Positions 1 through 11,940 of a stretch of 64,000 nucleotides of DNA are shown in pieces. A program made the translations under genes and the position numbers. The first letter of the stretch is position 1; every line of letters begins with the position of its first letter. Source of the DNA: Capniomyces stellatus (Eukaryota; Kickxellomycota; Harpellomycetes; Harpellales; Legeriomycetaceae); NCBI GenBank assembly GCA_001661515.1, contig LUVW01000008.1, positions 525,289 to 589,288 on the forward strand. Direction: 5' to 3'. The notes beneath the pieces were generated by a model that was given only the letters and a program-made list of their open reading frames with translations, did not search any database and was not told where the DNA came from.

Positions 1-1783
1 CGGAAAGCGGCAAGGATTTAAAGCCAATAGACTCTCCTACAACCCTAAATGAAGTCAATTTCGATTTTGAAACTCAGAACGAAGGTATAATACATGGTAA
101 TTCGGTTGTAGTTATCTTTAATTGCGGCGCTAGTAGTATGTCAGTTACCTAAGTGAAAAAAGGTGCTTGCAAATTAATCTACTTATCGAAATGTGTAAAA
201 AATAAAAAAATTCTGGGATTTTAAATGGTGTAGGTATTGAAAGCGACAATAATGCAACCAGCTCATTGTTTGGATTTGCAAGCGGTTGGGGAAAAATGAT
301 TCAAGAAAAGACTGGCATAACAGAGATAGTAAATCAAGTTAAAAATGGAGTAAGTTATGTGTTTAATTCTGATAGCTTTAAATTGAGCACATTGTTTGTA
401 TAAATTAATGTAAATCTATTTAGTTCAAATACGGTCAAAATGCACTTTAGCTGAACTGCGGATTGATGTTTATGGATTCAAATTGGGAAAAGCCAATACA
501 TAAAATGTTGTGCCCTATAGCGAAACAACCAAGAGTTTTAGCTAACACCCTTGCCAAAAATTACTAATACTGCGGTCGATGTGATACCATTTATAAATAA
601 ACTAGGGGTTAAATGGACTTTCCAGTATGGTAACTAGTGGTGCAATAGCTGCAGCAAGCGAGATAAACGATAAAATTGGCCAGATAAAGGCTGGTGTTCA
701 AAATGAATATAAAAATATGACGGGATATGATGTGGATGATAATGTTGGTGATACAGAAAATGAGGTCATAGAGTACGATGAGCGTGGTATTCCGATACTG
801 GCTACTAAAGAAGAGCTTGAGCAGGTAAATTTGCAGCTGGTAGAGAAAGCTGGAGAGCTAAAAAACAATGCTATGGCAGGGATAAGCAGCTTAGCGCACA
901 TCACCGATGAACCAAGTCTGATAGACGTTATTCAGGACCATGAGAATGACTTGCCTGTGAAAAACAGAGGTTCAGAAAGCAATGATAACGCAGGAGAGGG
1001 CTTTTTTGGAAGCAATGTCACCGAGTTGGGAAATATGTTCAAGGAGGTGGGCAGTAAATTGACCAAGGAGAACCTATTGGAGCAATCAAGAGCTGTTGCA
1101 GGGTTCTTGCAGAATATTGGTGCTGGTTTAGAGAGTGATGCCACCATGGCGGATACTATTAAAGAAGCGGAGGCTGAAGAGCAGGGTGTTGAATTTGATT
1201 CTGAAATCGACAGCATAATAAAGTCACGGATGTCAAAAATGTAAGTGTAGACAAGTAGACATGGCCAATATAGTCGAGACTGACTCTGCAGTTTGTCAGA
1301 CCTGCTTGCATCGCATACAAGAATGTTGAATGCACAGCCGATATAACCCAGCGGGTGTGATGCTTTTATTATAGTGAAGGACAAAGAGTTGAGGTGCTCA
1401 AGTCAATACAGAATAGCGACATTACATACGTGGTTGACCCAAGCAAAGAAGTGATGGATAAAAGTGTGATGCGCGATATTCCAGACATTGAGAAATCAAT
1501 AAGTTCATATCCAATTGCTGTTGCGAGCGAAGAAGTCGCAGCTCACTATAACATATTTTTAGAAAGCTTTAATGAGGCAGATTTCGATTCAAACTCGACT
1601 ACATTGCTCGAAAAAAACATACCGATTAGATTACATTTTGATAAAGTTGTGCCAGGCAAGATTAGCCAGAGTGAGTTTTGGAAAAGATATTATTTTAGAA
1701 TATGGCAGTTTGAGTACGAAAGGAACCAGCGATTGAAACTTGTGCAAGGTAAGGATGCATTTTTTGTGCTGCCTACTTGGTAA
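1..1783 (+). CDS. BSD-domain protein, 5' end outside the window
   Basis: This is the 3' part of a multi-exon gene. Exons as read are <1-84, 234-349, 606-1240 and 1375-1783; the last join (donor GTAAGT at 1241, acceptor TATAG) is in phase. The acceptor of the 606 exon is the least certain, since another small exon could lie between 350 and 606. The final exon carries a BSD domain: a proline-isoleucine-arginine-leucine lead, then the hallmark FWKRYYFR followed by IWQFEYERNQR. BSD domains are short helical modules found in TFIIH p62, synapse-associated SYAP1-like proteins and yeast Dos2. The rest is acidic and probably disordered, with a short Trp-containing segment (SGWGKMIQEKTG) in the second exon. 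The architecture (long acidic N-terminus, C-terminal BSD, no PH domain seen) fits the SYAP1/Dos2 type better than TFIIH. Cellular role is not known from the sequence. Confidence 0.75.
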
Positions 1784-2348
1784 TGACCCTTGACCATTGC
1801 ATCATTCATGTTTTAAATTTGCACATAATAAATCAAAATAAACATGCTTAGAATCCATGGATATAAGTGAAGGCGGAAGTTGACATCGTACATGTATGAC
1901 CAATAGCAAAGGTGGTAGTGGTGGTAGTGGTGGTCAAACAACTGATGATTAGCCAAATTATTTATGTTATTTGTGTTTATTCTTGAAACAACTACTATTT
2001 CTTCAAGCTTTTAACTATTATTTTTTAGAGATTATTTTAGTAAACAAACGGTTATTATTTTTTTATGATTTAAAAACAAATTCGTCCAATGAATAAAGCC
2101 AAAATGGATTCAATAAAAAATGTAAAAAGCAAACAGTTCAATTAGGAAATTAGTTGTTGAAACACAGCAAAATATCAACCAAAAAAGTGATGATTGAGTA
2201 TAAACTTTGATACAAACACCACAACGTAAAGCGGTAATTTGGATATATAAATCCAGTGATTCCTGCTACCGAATACATTCTTGATAGAAATAAAAATTAA
2301 AACACAGTCTTTAGAGAGAAGCGTAAAAGAGACACACACTTTTTAATT
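1784..2348. other. Intergenic spacer upstream of CTF18
   Basis: About 565 AT-rich bases. A short (GGTGGTAGT)-like repeat lies at about 1911-1934. No open reading frame or RNA gene is recognisable. It must hold the 3' end of the BSD gene and the promoter of CTF18. Confidence 0.6.
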
Positions 2349-5300
2349 ATGCTTGGTGGGAAAGATGAATTCAAAAGCTTTTTGAGGCCTAAAAAGAATG
2401 TGGTTGGAATGGATGTGGTGGAGTCTATAGATAATACTGTCGTTGAAACGCCACAGATCAGTTTTCCTGATGTCGGCATTGATAATTCTATTACTGCAAG
2501 AGAAAACACACAGAGTTTTGAGAAACCAGCGCAAAGGGAAGACGCAGCAATCCCACGCAGCGGTACCGCGGGAATAGATCATAACAAAAGCAGAAAAACA
2601 CAGGACTTAGGGTTGGAATTTGAAATTGAAGAGTACAATGATTATCTAGCAGAGAAAGGGAACGGGGGCTATAATGAGGACGAGGAAATTGACAAGTTTT
2701 TTGAATTTGAAAGAGGTTCTTCAGAGATCAAGAACGATAGTTTTAGTCTTATGAGCGTGTTTGGGAATACGGGAAACCTGAATACTGTCAGCAGCGAAAT
2801 GGAGGATAGGTCGAATGGATTGATGGATTGGCTAAAGCTAAAAGACGGCACAAATATCTACGATTTAAATGACGAAAATAATAACGACAGCGATGTGGGT
2901 GTCATTAATAAGAGAAAATTGGACGACTTTAGTGGAGCACAAGAGTCCAGCTTAGGCCAAATGAGTGGGTATGCTTTAAACGCGAATAGTACTAGTAGGG
3001 CAGCTATTTATGTCGATAGAGGCGATGCAATGAGAGGGAGCTTGGAAAATGTGCGAAATAGTATCATGAGCATTGATATGGGGAGTGACGATGGCGAAAG
3101 CAGCAATGGTACACATAATATGGAAGATTATTCCACTAACGACATTATATCTATGCAAGAAAGAATTGCTCGCATGAAAAAGCATGGTGCAGGACAAATG
3201 TTTGAAGTAAACGGGGAGTCGCACAAAAGGCTAACTCAGTCTGATAAAACTGCCAAAGAGAGGATACATTACAGGACCGGGAACCCAACAGATGGAAGGA
3301 AATTTGCAGGGCAGCAGTGGGATAATGAGGATGCTGACCCTAATGCAGTGCCTTTTGGAGTAAAGGATAAATTTGGTTATCTTAAAAAGAAAAACGAAGA
3401 GTTGAGCGAGACACGGGCGAGGAACCAATACACGCTTCCGGGCGAAGAGATAGGAAAGATAGGCATTATAGACTCAGGATCGATATACCAGGAGATAATA
3501 CAGGCAAATAAAAAATCCAGAGTAGAAAGAGAGTTGTTGGCAAAGTCGGGGAAAAGCGAGTTTGAAGATTTGGGGGCTGACGCTGAAAAACTTATATTGC
3601 AAAAGTCAGCAGAGTTAGAGAAACAGTACCAGCACAGGAATATGATATACAAGGCGATATCCCAAACAGCAGTGACAACAGCACCTACTAGTCGAGTCGA
3701 TAATAGGTATAGATCTATTCCCAAATCCGGAAGCTACATCACAGCGCTTTCGTCAACAGGAACGACACTGTACTTTGCAGAAAACCTGTCTAGTTCAGTT
3801 GGTAAGACCAAGGAGGTTTTGTCTGACGGCAGTCTAGGAATGTGGGTAAATCCAAGGATTAATCAGATAGTGTTCAATATTGAACAAGAGGTTGAAAAAG
3901 ATGAGCTGAACAGAGAACTTGGATTGCCAAAACAAACGAGTTTATCAAGTGGGAAAAATGATGTACTTCAAGATTCGGCAAAAGGTACAAAATTAAAGTC
4001 ACAAGGGTCTACACGGCTGTGGGTGGATAAATACAAGCCAAAAACGTTTCTTGATCTCGCGGGTAATGAAAAAGTTAACAGGACAGTATTGAGTTGGGTG
4101 AAGCAGTGGGACTACTGTGTGTTTAACAAGCAGAACAGGGTTACCAGCTTAGCCGAGACGGGTTATTCGAGTAGTTATAGGGGATCAGGAAAAAGAGATG
4201 ATATGGGTAAAAATGCGGGAGCAAACCACGTTGGAAACACCGCGGGTTCGCAAAAGGGTGGCGGATACAACAAGTATGGCGGAGATGGCGGCAGCTCAGA
4301 GTTTGTTAATAACGACAAACTTAAGCGTCCATTTAGAAAGATTTTGCTAATTGGAGGACCTCCCGGGATAGGGAAAACAACATTGGCGCACATAGTAGCC
4401 AAACAGGCCGGATATAGATCAGTTGAAATAAATGCGAGTGATGAGCGAACGGCAACACGCATTAAGAGCCAGATCCTGTCAACTACAGGCACTAGAAGTA
4501 TAAATGAAAGCGAAGCACCACAGCTGTTAGTTATCGACGAGATAGACGGCGTATCATCCAGAAAAACAGGCGACGAGGTAATAACTAAATTTTGGTGAAC
4601 TGTCTGACTATTTTTTTTTAAAGTAAAGTAATATCGACCAGACCTTGTATCTAAATTGGCTTAACCGGGACTTGGCTTGATTTGTGGTTTAATACTCAAT
4701 TGCATTGTGTATATAATAGAGCTTTATCTCGATTCTTGTTGCGTTGGCAACATCAGAAAAAACAAATTCCAGCGCCAAGTCAGGCAAGGAAGATGGTACG
4801 GACGATAATGCGGATGGCAGCAAAAGAAACAAGAAAAGTAGCAAAGGCAATGGGATGGGAACGTTGAGAAGGCCTATAATTTGTATCTGTAACGACCTCT
4901 TTGTCCCTGCTTTGTATCCATTGAGAGAGGTTGCGTTGGTTGTTCAGGTGCAGCCTCCACTAGTGCAAACAATTGCCAAGCATTTGAGCTGGGTGTGTGT
5001 TAACGAGGGCGTCAAATGTGATGACTGGGGCCTTTTGGAATTGGCAAAACAAGCACGTGGCGACATGAGACTTTGCCTAAACACACTGCAGGTACTTTGT
5101 TCTTTTCATTTTATTTTATTTTCTTTTCAATTTATTTTATTTTTACTTTTCCATAATGTTCAGATGACCCACAGTGTGCCAATTGTTGACTGCTTGGTTC
5201 AATGAGAGGCATACTTTGAATGCAAAACGCACACCCAATGTTTTTATGCGGTTGATATGTACTGTATCCTGAATAGTTTTCGAGCGCAAGTGCCAGGTCT

Positions 5301-7218
5301 ATAAGCACCAGCGAGCTGCAAACGTTGAGTTTAAGCGGAAAAGACTTTCAAGCACCACTTTTTTCGGTGTGGGACTCTATTTTTACAACTTCGCAGCAAA
5401 GTGCTCGTAGAAACTACGATAAGCAGCAATTTGATCGATTTGCCATTGAGAGACAGCACACAAACGACCTTATAAAGACAATTATGGCGAATGGCGAGCA
5501 CGAGAAGTTAATGCAGGGATGCTTTGAAAACTATTTGTTGATGAGTGTTCGTGACTTGACCCACAATCGACTGTCAACTCTGTTGAGCGATTGGCTGCAT
5601 TTCTATGACTCCTTAAGTCTATTTATCTCGTCAACCCCACAGTCTGCGCACATGGTGTGGGCATATCTACCGTATCCATTTATTGCGTTCCACAAAACCT
5701 GCTCCAGTTCTCTAGGTTTAACCCGCGCCAACTTCAACTTTCCTACTTCAGAATCACAGGCAAGATGCTTACATTTAAATTATGCGTTTCATGACATGCT
5801 ACTTGCGTGTCACTACTTCTATTTCTATCGCTCATTCCACTACCGATACCATTACTGAACCTGGTTCTGTGGTATGGTATACCTACTAATATCAGAGGCA
5901 TGTTGTAATAATAGGCTCAGAATAAAACTAGACAGTATCTGTCAACAGCTAAGCAGTTTTTAGACAACATCCCTAGTCCTAGAATACGCTCTATGTGGTC
6001 ACCAAAAAGCTTTGCAACTGGGTTTGTTGATTTTTTGCTAATGGTAATATCGCCACGGTTGTCTGCTGCCAATTTGGCATTATTTTCAAGCGACATGAAA
6101 AAAACTCTGTTTCACCTGGTTAGTGTCATGGCCAGCTTAAACCTCAAGTATACTCAGAATCGTATAAACGAGGGGGCCTATGTATTTGATCTAACGCCGT
6201 AAGTGCCACGATCTTTACTTGCTAGTTAACTAGTCTTGGATATTTAACTATGAGTTATAAAGATTGGATTAATGTATAACCTTGGATTATTCTTGTGTTT
6301 ATTAGACCTATTGATAAGCTGCCTCAATTCAGCATCAAAAACACGTTTCAGGTATCGCACATGAAATACCAAGTCAGAATGCTGGTTAACCATCAGGTAT
6401 ATTCCTATCCCACTTTATTTTTCTAACTATTTCAATCGCGGAACTGTTATTAACATGCGCCTGTGGAGTATTTTATTTTTAACTAACAGAAAAAAAAACT
6501 CTTGATCGATCAATGTTGATAAATATATTCACACATATACATATTTAGCTCGAGTTGGCAAGCTTGAGGCGGCATAACGCTGCTGACCAGACAAAAAACG
6601 GCGCTAAAATTGAGGCAGTCGACACTGGCAGCAAGACCGTGATTGGAGACAGCACTAAGAACCCGGTAAACAATAAAAGCAAGTTTTACCAATCTGCTCG
6701 ATTTGATCCCAACAGCAACCCATTAGCAAACAAAGGTATGTTTAAACAGAGACCAATCGCCAGCGACATTCCTGAAAAAAGAAATGAAGCCACCCAGGCT
6801 TTACCCAGCGCACCAGCGAGCCTTGTAGCGGATAAACCCAAATCCAAATTGTCTAGCATGAAAGACTTTTTTGCATCAAAGATCAAAGAAAAGGAGAACA
6901 TTGCACGTCATAAAAACAACGAGAATTCAGGTAAATCATTCGGTCCATCCCGTGGTTGGCGATACGCTATACTATCAATTTACAGCATTAATAATCCCCC
7001 AACTTTTCCTAAAGTTGTTTATTATCACTGACTCTTATACATTTCAAGATTGCGTAACTGATAATGTTTTAATTTTGTACTTTTAATCAGTTGAGCCTGG
7101 TCAAAACGATGATGGGTACGATTTGCCGTCTGTCAAACAGCCGAGGATTTGGTTCCAGTTCAACGAAGGGTTTTCCAACGCTGTCAAACGCCCAATTATT
7201 GTTAAAGAGCTACTGTAG
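2349..7218 (+). CDS. CTF18: Chromosome transmission fidelity protein 18, large subunit of the alternative clamp loader
   Basis: Ctf18 replaces Rfc1 in the Ctf18-Dcc1-Ctf8-RFC complex, which loads PCNA at forks and promotes sister-chromatid cohesion. Exons: 2349-4577, 4720-5091, 5277-5759, 5921-6198, 6306-6396, 6549-6930, 7091-7218; all phases agree and give 1320 residues. After about 550 acidic, low-complexity residues comes the Ctf18 signature LWVDKYKPKTF (near residue 557), then WVKQWDYCVF, Walker A GGPPGIGKTT (near 669), Walker B LLVIDEIDG, RPIICICND and RGDMRLCLNTLQ. The third exon has the family's C-terminal half (LFSVWDSIF, GCFENYL). The last exon ends in FNEGFSNAVKRP, the conserved tail that docks Ctf8/Dcc1. 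Rfc1 is excluded by the missing BRCT domain and by this tail. Intron 3 (5760-5920) starts with GC, not GT. The N-terminus is much longer than in yeast Ctf18 (741 residues). Confidence 0.93.
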
Positions 7219-7629
7219 AATTCTACGTGTTTTAAAGATCGATCACACTTTCACCTAAATAAGTTTTTCTATCTTTTTATATATCTTTTTTTTTTTTAAA
7301 AAAAAAGTACCTCGCGGATACTTGATTATACCTTTAAAGTAGTAGTGCCGTTAGAACCAATTTCTATATATCATCACTTAGTTTATTATTATTGTTGAAA
7401 TTCACCACTTAATTTCTATTATATTTTTGTTTTTAAAATCTACAATCTGTTCTTGATCTGCATTGAAATTGGATTTGATCGATTTTTTTTAAATCAAATT
7501 AAGCCAAGTGCCAAAATATCGCTTTGCTTTATTTATGGACACTTGCTATTTCCACCGAATGTCCATTTCTTTCCTTTTTAGCCCCCTATTTATATTCTTA
7601 ATAAAAACTAACCACAAATCACAAACGCC
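7219..7629. other. Spacer between CTF18 and the cyclo-ligase gene
   Basis: About 410 bases, very AT-rich, with a T run and A run facing each other near 7287-7307 that could act in 3' end formation. I see no gene here. Confidence 0.5.
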
Positions 7630-8943
7630 ATGAATATATCATCAGCTAAACAAAAAGTCAGGAAGCAAGTCTCGGAAATATTAAAGCAGCTCAGCTCCGA
7701 TGAAATAAATCGACAATGTATGTTTTCACTTTAACTCAATTAACACAACTTTCAAGGATATACTCGGTTATTTTACTATTCTCCAAAAAAAAACCCCCAC
7801 CTTAGAAAATTAATTAAAAAGTTGGTATTACTTTATACGCGGGTTACTTTTTAAAAAACGCGTTCGATAGCCGATGGCCTGTGCGAAAGACTGTTCAAAA
7901 CAGCAGAATTCATAAATTCGAAAAGAATAGGAATTTACCTGAGCATTCCAACTGAGATCAATACAGTTTCCATTCTTAAACGAAGTCTGGAGTTGGGTAA
8001 GCTGGAATGCTTCAATGAACCGCATTTACCTCGAATATCCTCTTTATTTTCAACTTTTCAACTTTTTAATTTTAATTTTTAACTTTTTTCTCAATAGTCT
8101 AAAACATAAGCTAATTCTAACTACTCGTACAAATTGCTTAGAGAAAAAGTGCTTTGTGCCACTGATAAAGGGCAAAGAAATGGACATGGTTAAAATCAGT
8201 TCTCTTGAAGAGTTTTACGACTTGAAAAGAAATAAATGGGGAATACCCGAGCCTTCCCCCGAGGAAGGCAGAGAAAGTTGTAAGAACAATGTGTTTGCTA
8301 TTCTATCAAATAGCCAGACGCAGCCCTTGTTGATTTGGCCAAGTTAGTACCCATAACATCATTCCTCCTCACCGAGAGATACAAACGGGTTCTAAATAAA
8401 TAAATTGTCAATTTGATTAATTTAGGCTTTGAAAGTTCTGATGGAATATTGGACCTAGTAATTGTACCAGGGGTGGCGTTTGACAATTCAGGGAATAGAG
8501 TAGGCCACGGTAAAGGGTAATAATCAATTTATTTGATTTAGTCTTACCTAGTCTTGTTTAGTTTGGTCTTGTTATGCGAAATCCTTACTTTTTTTTTAAA
8601 AAAAAAAAACTTGATACGAGTTTGTAGATATTATGACAAGTTTTACAGCAAATGCCTCGAGTTGGCAAAAACAAAGAATTTAAAGGTGCCATATATGCGT
8701 AAGTGAAAAAAAAGCCCATTTGCTTAATAAAGAGTATATTTACGCCGTCTCACTTGCTTGCTTTTATGTTTGTAAGTCGAAATATGGAAAATTTATTTTG
8801 CAGCACTAATTTACGAGTGGCTAACTTTTCTAGTTGCTGCTGCGTTAAACGAGCAAATCGTGGCTCATGTGCCCACTGACCACTTTGATGTCAAGCCCAA
8901 CTCTGTTTTTACAGAGTTTGGTGCCCTTGATAGCAGGTTCTAG
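7630..8943 (+). CDS. FAU1: 5-formyltetrahydrofolate cyclo-ligase (methenyl-THF synthetase)
   Basis: This enzyme uses ATP to convert 5-formyl-THF into 5,10-methenyl-THF and so returns stored folate to one-carbon metabolism. Six small exons are in phase: 7630-7717, 7871-7996, 8142-8279, 8426-8516, 8628-8698, 8834-8943. They give 207 residues, close to the human enzyme (203). Family landmarks in order are the N-terminal K-x-x-x-R-K helix, IGIYLSIPTEINT, KKCFVPLIKG, KWGIPEP, the catalytic-core LDLVIVPGVAFD, the nucleotide-binding GHGKGYYDKFY and the closing helix LNEQIVAHVPTDHFD. The GKGYYD motif is formed across a splice junction, which supports the exon model. None of the exons is longer than 140 bases, so an ORF search alone misses most of it. 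Likely cytosolic; no targeting peptide is seen. Confidence 0.92.
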
Positions 8944-9153
8944 CTACTCGCAATGGCTGCACAATCGGTTTGCCATAAAGGTCAGAAAAACGCATCCCAC
9001 AGACCAAACAATATAGAAGCCCACTTTAAACAGTTGTTGGCGTATTAAACCATACTAGCGTCTTTAATCAATAAATAGAAATAAAAGTGTAGCAAATAAT
9101 TGTCAGAAAAACGGTAAAAAGTTAAAAAAAAAAAAAGTAGGGACTCGTGTCAT

Positions 9154-10101
9154 TTACTGTTGACAAAAGTTGTAAAATATAGTTAAAAGTTTGTCGTTTT
9201 CAAGCTCGCCAAAATGGGTGCCATAATCATCTATAGTCAACTCGATATTCTCTAAACCAACATCCTTCAAGTGTTGATAGTAATCAACACTTTGCTGTGT
9301 ATCCAATAACTCGTCCCCCTTGCTTTGGATTACTGCATATCTAATATGGCTAAGAGGTTTCCCATGAGGTTTAAATTCTGCAGGGAAGGCCTTGTCCAGT
9401 ATGGAACGGTCTGTTGAGCTGAAGGGCGCGTGTTGGGGAGAGGCTGAGTTCCACAAAGACCTATCAGTACCAAACGCCATTTCGGTAAAGTCGTCATAGT
9501 CTGGGTATTTTTCAACCAAACTTACATGGTCATATATTCCTCCTATCCCGATTACACCTTTGATTCGATCGGCGATTGATAAGCTTGTCTGGCCTTGTGT
9601 GCTGCCAGCGGCTTGGATAACGCTTGTTTGATCCCACCAGCTTTGTGGGGGGTCAAGCACCATTAGGCCTGTAAGCTGTGCTCCAGCAGAATGTCCACAT
9701 AGGTATATTCTTGATGCGTCAAACCCGTACTTTGGACCAACGGTTGACAAAAATTCAATGGCTTTCAGGGTGTCAAGCCAATGTTGCGGGTGCTGGAATG
9801 GTGGCTCAAGGTCCTTTTGACTTAATCTGTAATTAATCACACAAACTGTAATCAGTCCCCTACCACTGTTGGGCTCAGAAGCCTTTTCTGCCGAGCTTTG
9901 GCCAATCTCGACTATTCGATTCCCCAATTTTACATACTCGCTTTTATCGCCTGTGCGCCATGAACCTCCGTGAATATAAACTAAAAGCGGTGGGAGCGTT
10001 TCTGCAGTTGAGGCTTGGATAGGCGTATAAATGTCTAGAGATTGTTTTATGTCGTCACTGCCAGCAACGTATTGTACGTTTTTATGTTCGATTACAGTCA
10101 T
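9154..10101 (-). CDS. Alpha/beta hydrolase of the kynurenine formamidase / BD-FAE type
   Basis: An intronless 315-residue protein. The oxyanion-hole motif is HGGSW at residues 44-48, typical of arylformamidases (yeast BNA7, animal AFMID) and carboxylesterase relatives. The nucleophile elbow is GHSAGAQ, with Ser138. Likely triad partners are Asp263 (in KGDELLDTQQS) and His296 (in DYGTHFGEL). The segment HPQHWLDTLKAIEFL before the nucleophile also matches the kynurenine formamidase group. If it is that enzyme, it converts N-formylkynurenine to kynurenine plus formate in tryptophan breakdown and NAD synthesis. Isoprenylcysteine methylesterases and other BD-FAE-like esterases share these motifs, so the substrate is uncertain. 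No signal peptide is seen. It runs convergently to the cyclo-ligase gene, about 210 bases away. Confidence 0.8.
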   Translation of the reverse strand: MTVIEHKNVQYVAGSDDIKQSLDIYTPIQASTAETLPPLLVYIHGGSWRTGDKSEYVKLGNRIVEIGQSSAEKASEPNSGRGLITVCVINYRLSQKDLEPPFQHPQHWLDTLKAIEFLSTVGPKYGFDASRIYLCGHSAGAQLTGLMVLDPPQSWWDQTSVIQAAGSTQGQTSLSIADRIKGVIGIGGIYDHVSLVEKYPDYDDFTEMAFGTDRSLWNSASPQHAPFSSTDRSILDKAFPAEFKPHGKPLSHIRYAVIQSKGDELLDTQQSVDYYQHLKDVGLENIELTIDDYGTHFGELENDKLLTIFYNFCQQ

Positions 10102-11477
10102 TGTCAGATGCTTGGTGGATATAAGGTATTTTTTAAACTAAACGAATTGTTGATAGTAAAGTAAGTCTAACACACTTTGTGTTTTTATATTCCTTGAAGT
10201 CTCGCTTGTTTAAACGTAAATATCAAGTGGGGGAATCAATTAAACGTAAACATTTCGTTTTTCATTTCATAATCTAATCAGTTTTATCGTTTTTTATAGC
10301 TTTTATTGGGCTTATCATCAAAATAACCAAGTCATCTAATTGGGTATACAGAATGATTGAACAAAATGTTCTAGCCTCTAAATTTTAACTCTGCGTTTTG
10401 TATTTTACACAAGATTGATTCTTGGTCACCAAAACTGTACGTTTTCTTTCATGAACTCTTTTAATATTGACAATTGATGTTTTGATTTGAAAAGCTGAAA
10501 TCGATTTTTTTTAGTGAATTCGGTAAAGCAAAAGTGTTAAATATGTACAACTACCAAGTGGGTACTGGATAGCTTCTAGTGCAAAAAAGCTTGTTCGCAG
10601 TTCTAAAAAACCAAGAGTCGTTAGACTAAAAATCTGCAACTTCAAAAAACAATACTGAAAGGTTTTAAAACTGAAAATGAGTTGATTTATTAGTTTTTTA
10701 CCAGTGAGTTCCTGAAGATACTATTAAGAATCACGGTATTTTTGAAAAACAGTTTAGGAAACTGGTTGTTAGTAAAAATGTTTATGTCTAATAAATTCTC
10801 CAAAAAGTAAATATAAATTACACTTGGTGTTGGAAATATCAGTGAATATGACTAATTAAATCAGACATCGACAAATGGATTCAGTCCACTATTCTACTGG
10901 CCTAGAGTGGAAATACGAATGACCTGGTCATCAGGTATCCCGCTATTATCTCAGTTTTTATTTCCTGATATTATTTCTGATGTTGTTCCTTGCATGCTAT
11001 TCCTTGCATTATATTCCCTAATTTCTTTGCAAACTTAGTCAGAGACTGTTCTTGACGTTTTTGGATTAATGATGGAAAGTGTGTTTCATAAAGTTCGCAA
11101 AGTCGCACTTGACCCAAATAACGAAACTACAAATTATCTTTTGATTGGAATGATAAATTGCCAATTCAACTCATCAAAATCGATCCACTGAGATTTATAA
11201 TAAACACTCCTTTAGTCATCTCCCCCTAATTTAACTCGCCCAAAAATTTATAGTTGACAAAACTTGTAAAATTTTTTTTTGTTCGTTTGCAAAGACATTT
11301 TGCTCCTTAATCAACCACTCAAAGTCTAGCTGACCAGACTCTCATTCAACAAAACACCAGGTTTCTCCATTAGTATCTACGGTTTGCCTATGCTGGAAGC
11401 ATAAACCTCCTTCATATCTTCAAAGCTCGACACCACAGTCCAGCTTCATCGCCCAACCCCAAAAGGCCTGGTATACA
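10102..11477. other. Long AT-rich intergenic region
   Basis: About 1.4 kb with no convincing exon on either strand. It must contain the promoter of the hydrolase on the minus strand and of the small gene at 11478 on the plus strand. Homopolymer A/T runs are the only structure I can see. Confidence 0.5.
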
Positions 11478-11940
11478 ATGAACGACATAGTCTCAACCAA
11501 CTCAAAGTCACTGAAACCAAAAGGCAGCCTAGTTCGTACGAATATATTTTTAAAAGGAATGGATAAAATGCAATCGAAATTAAGCTTCAATTTCCTAGGA
11601 AAGAAATCAGACGACAAACTGTATGACGAAATCTACGACAAGCTAGTTGTGAAATGTAAAAAACCCAAAAAAAACCTACCCCTGTCATTAGTAGTAAGCA
11701 ACTCGCTCAATTATACTTTTACTCTATCCTTGGTTGCTCAATGCGTTTGGAGCATAGTAGACCTATTCGTGACTAAATATGTGTGCCATTTTATAAATAT
11801 GCATAAACTCTTATGGGTAATGTGGCTCTAGGCTAATGCTAATATAATTGTGTGTCCCCTTTTATATTTTTCGAATTTAGATGAAGTCAATTGTTTTTAA
11901 TTGGAAAAAAAACGGTACTTGGCCATCCGAAACAAACTAG
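11478..11940 (+). CDS. Small hypothetical protein, two exons
   Basis: Exon 1 is 11478-11693 (ATG start, 72 codons). The donor GTAAGC at 11694, a branch-like CTAAT around 11833-11837 and the acceptor TTTAG at 11880 define an intron of 187 bases. Exon 2 (11881-11940) adds 19 codons and TAG, in phase. The product is 91 residues, basic, with a charged middle (GKKSDDKLYDEIYDKL) and a Lys/Trp-containing end (VFNWKKNGTWPSETN). Without splicing the frame would instead run on into a hydrophobic stretch ending at 11831. I do not recognise a family. The splice signals and balanced codon use in exon 1 favour a real gene. Confidence 0.4.

Noticed and set aside
2349..4598. Reading this gene as RFC1
   Set aside because: There is no BRCT domain, the LWVDKYKPKTF...VKQWDYCVF block is Ctf18-specific, and the last exon has the Ctf8/Dcc1-binding tail that Rfc1 lacks.
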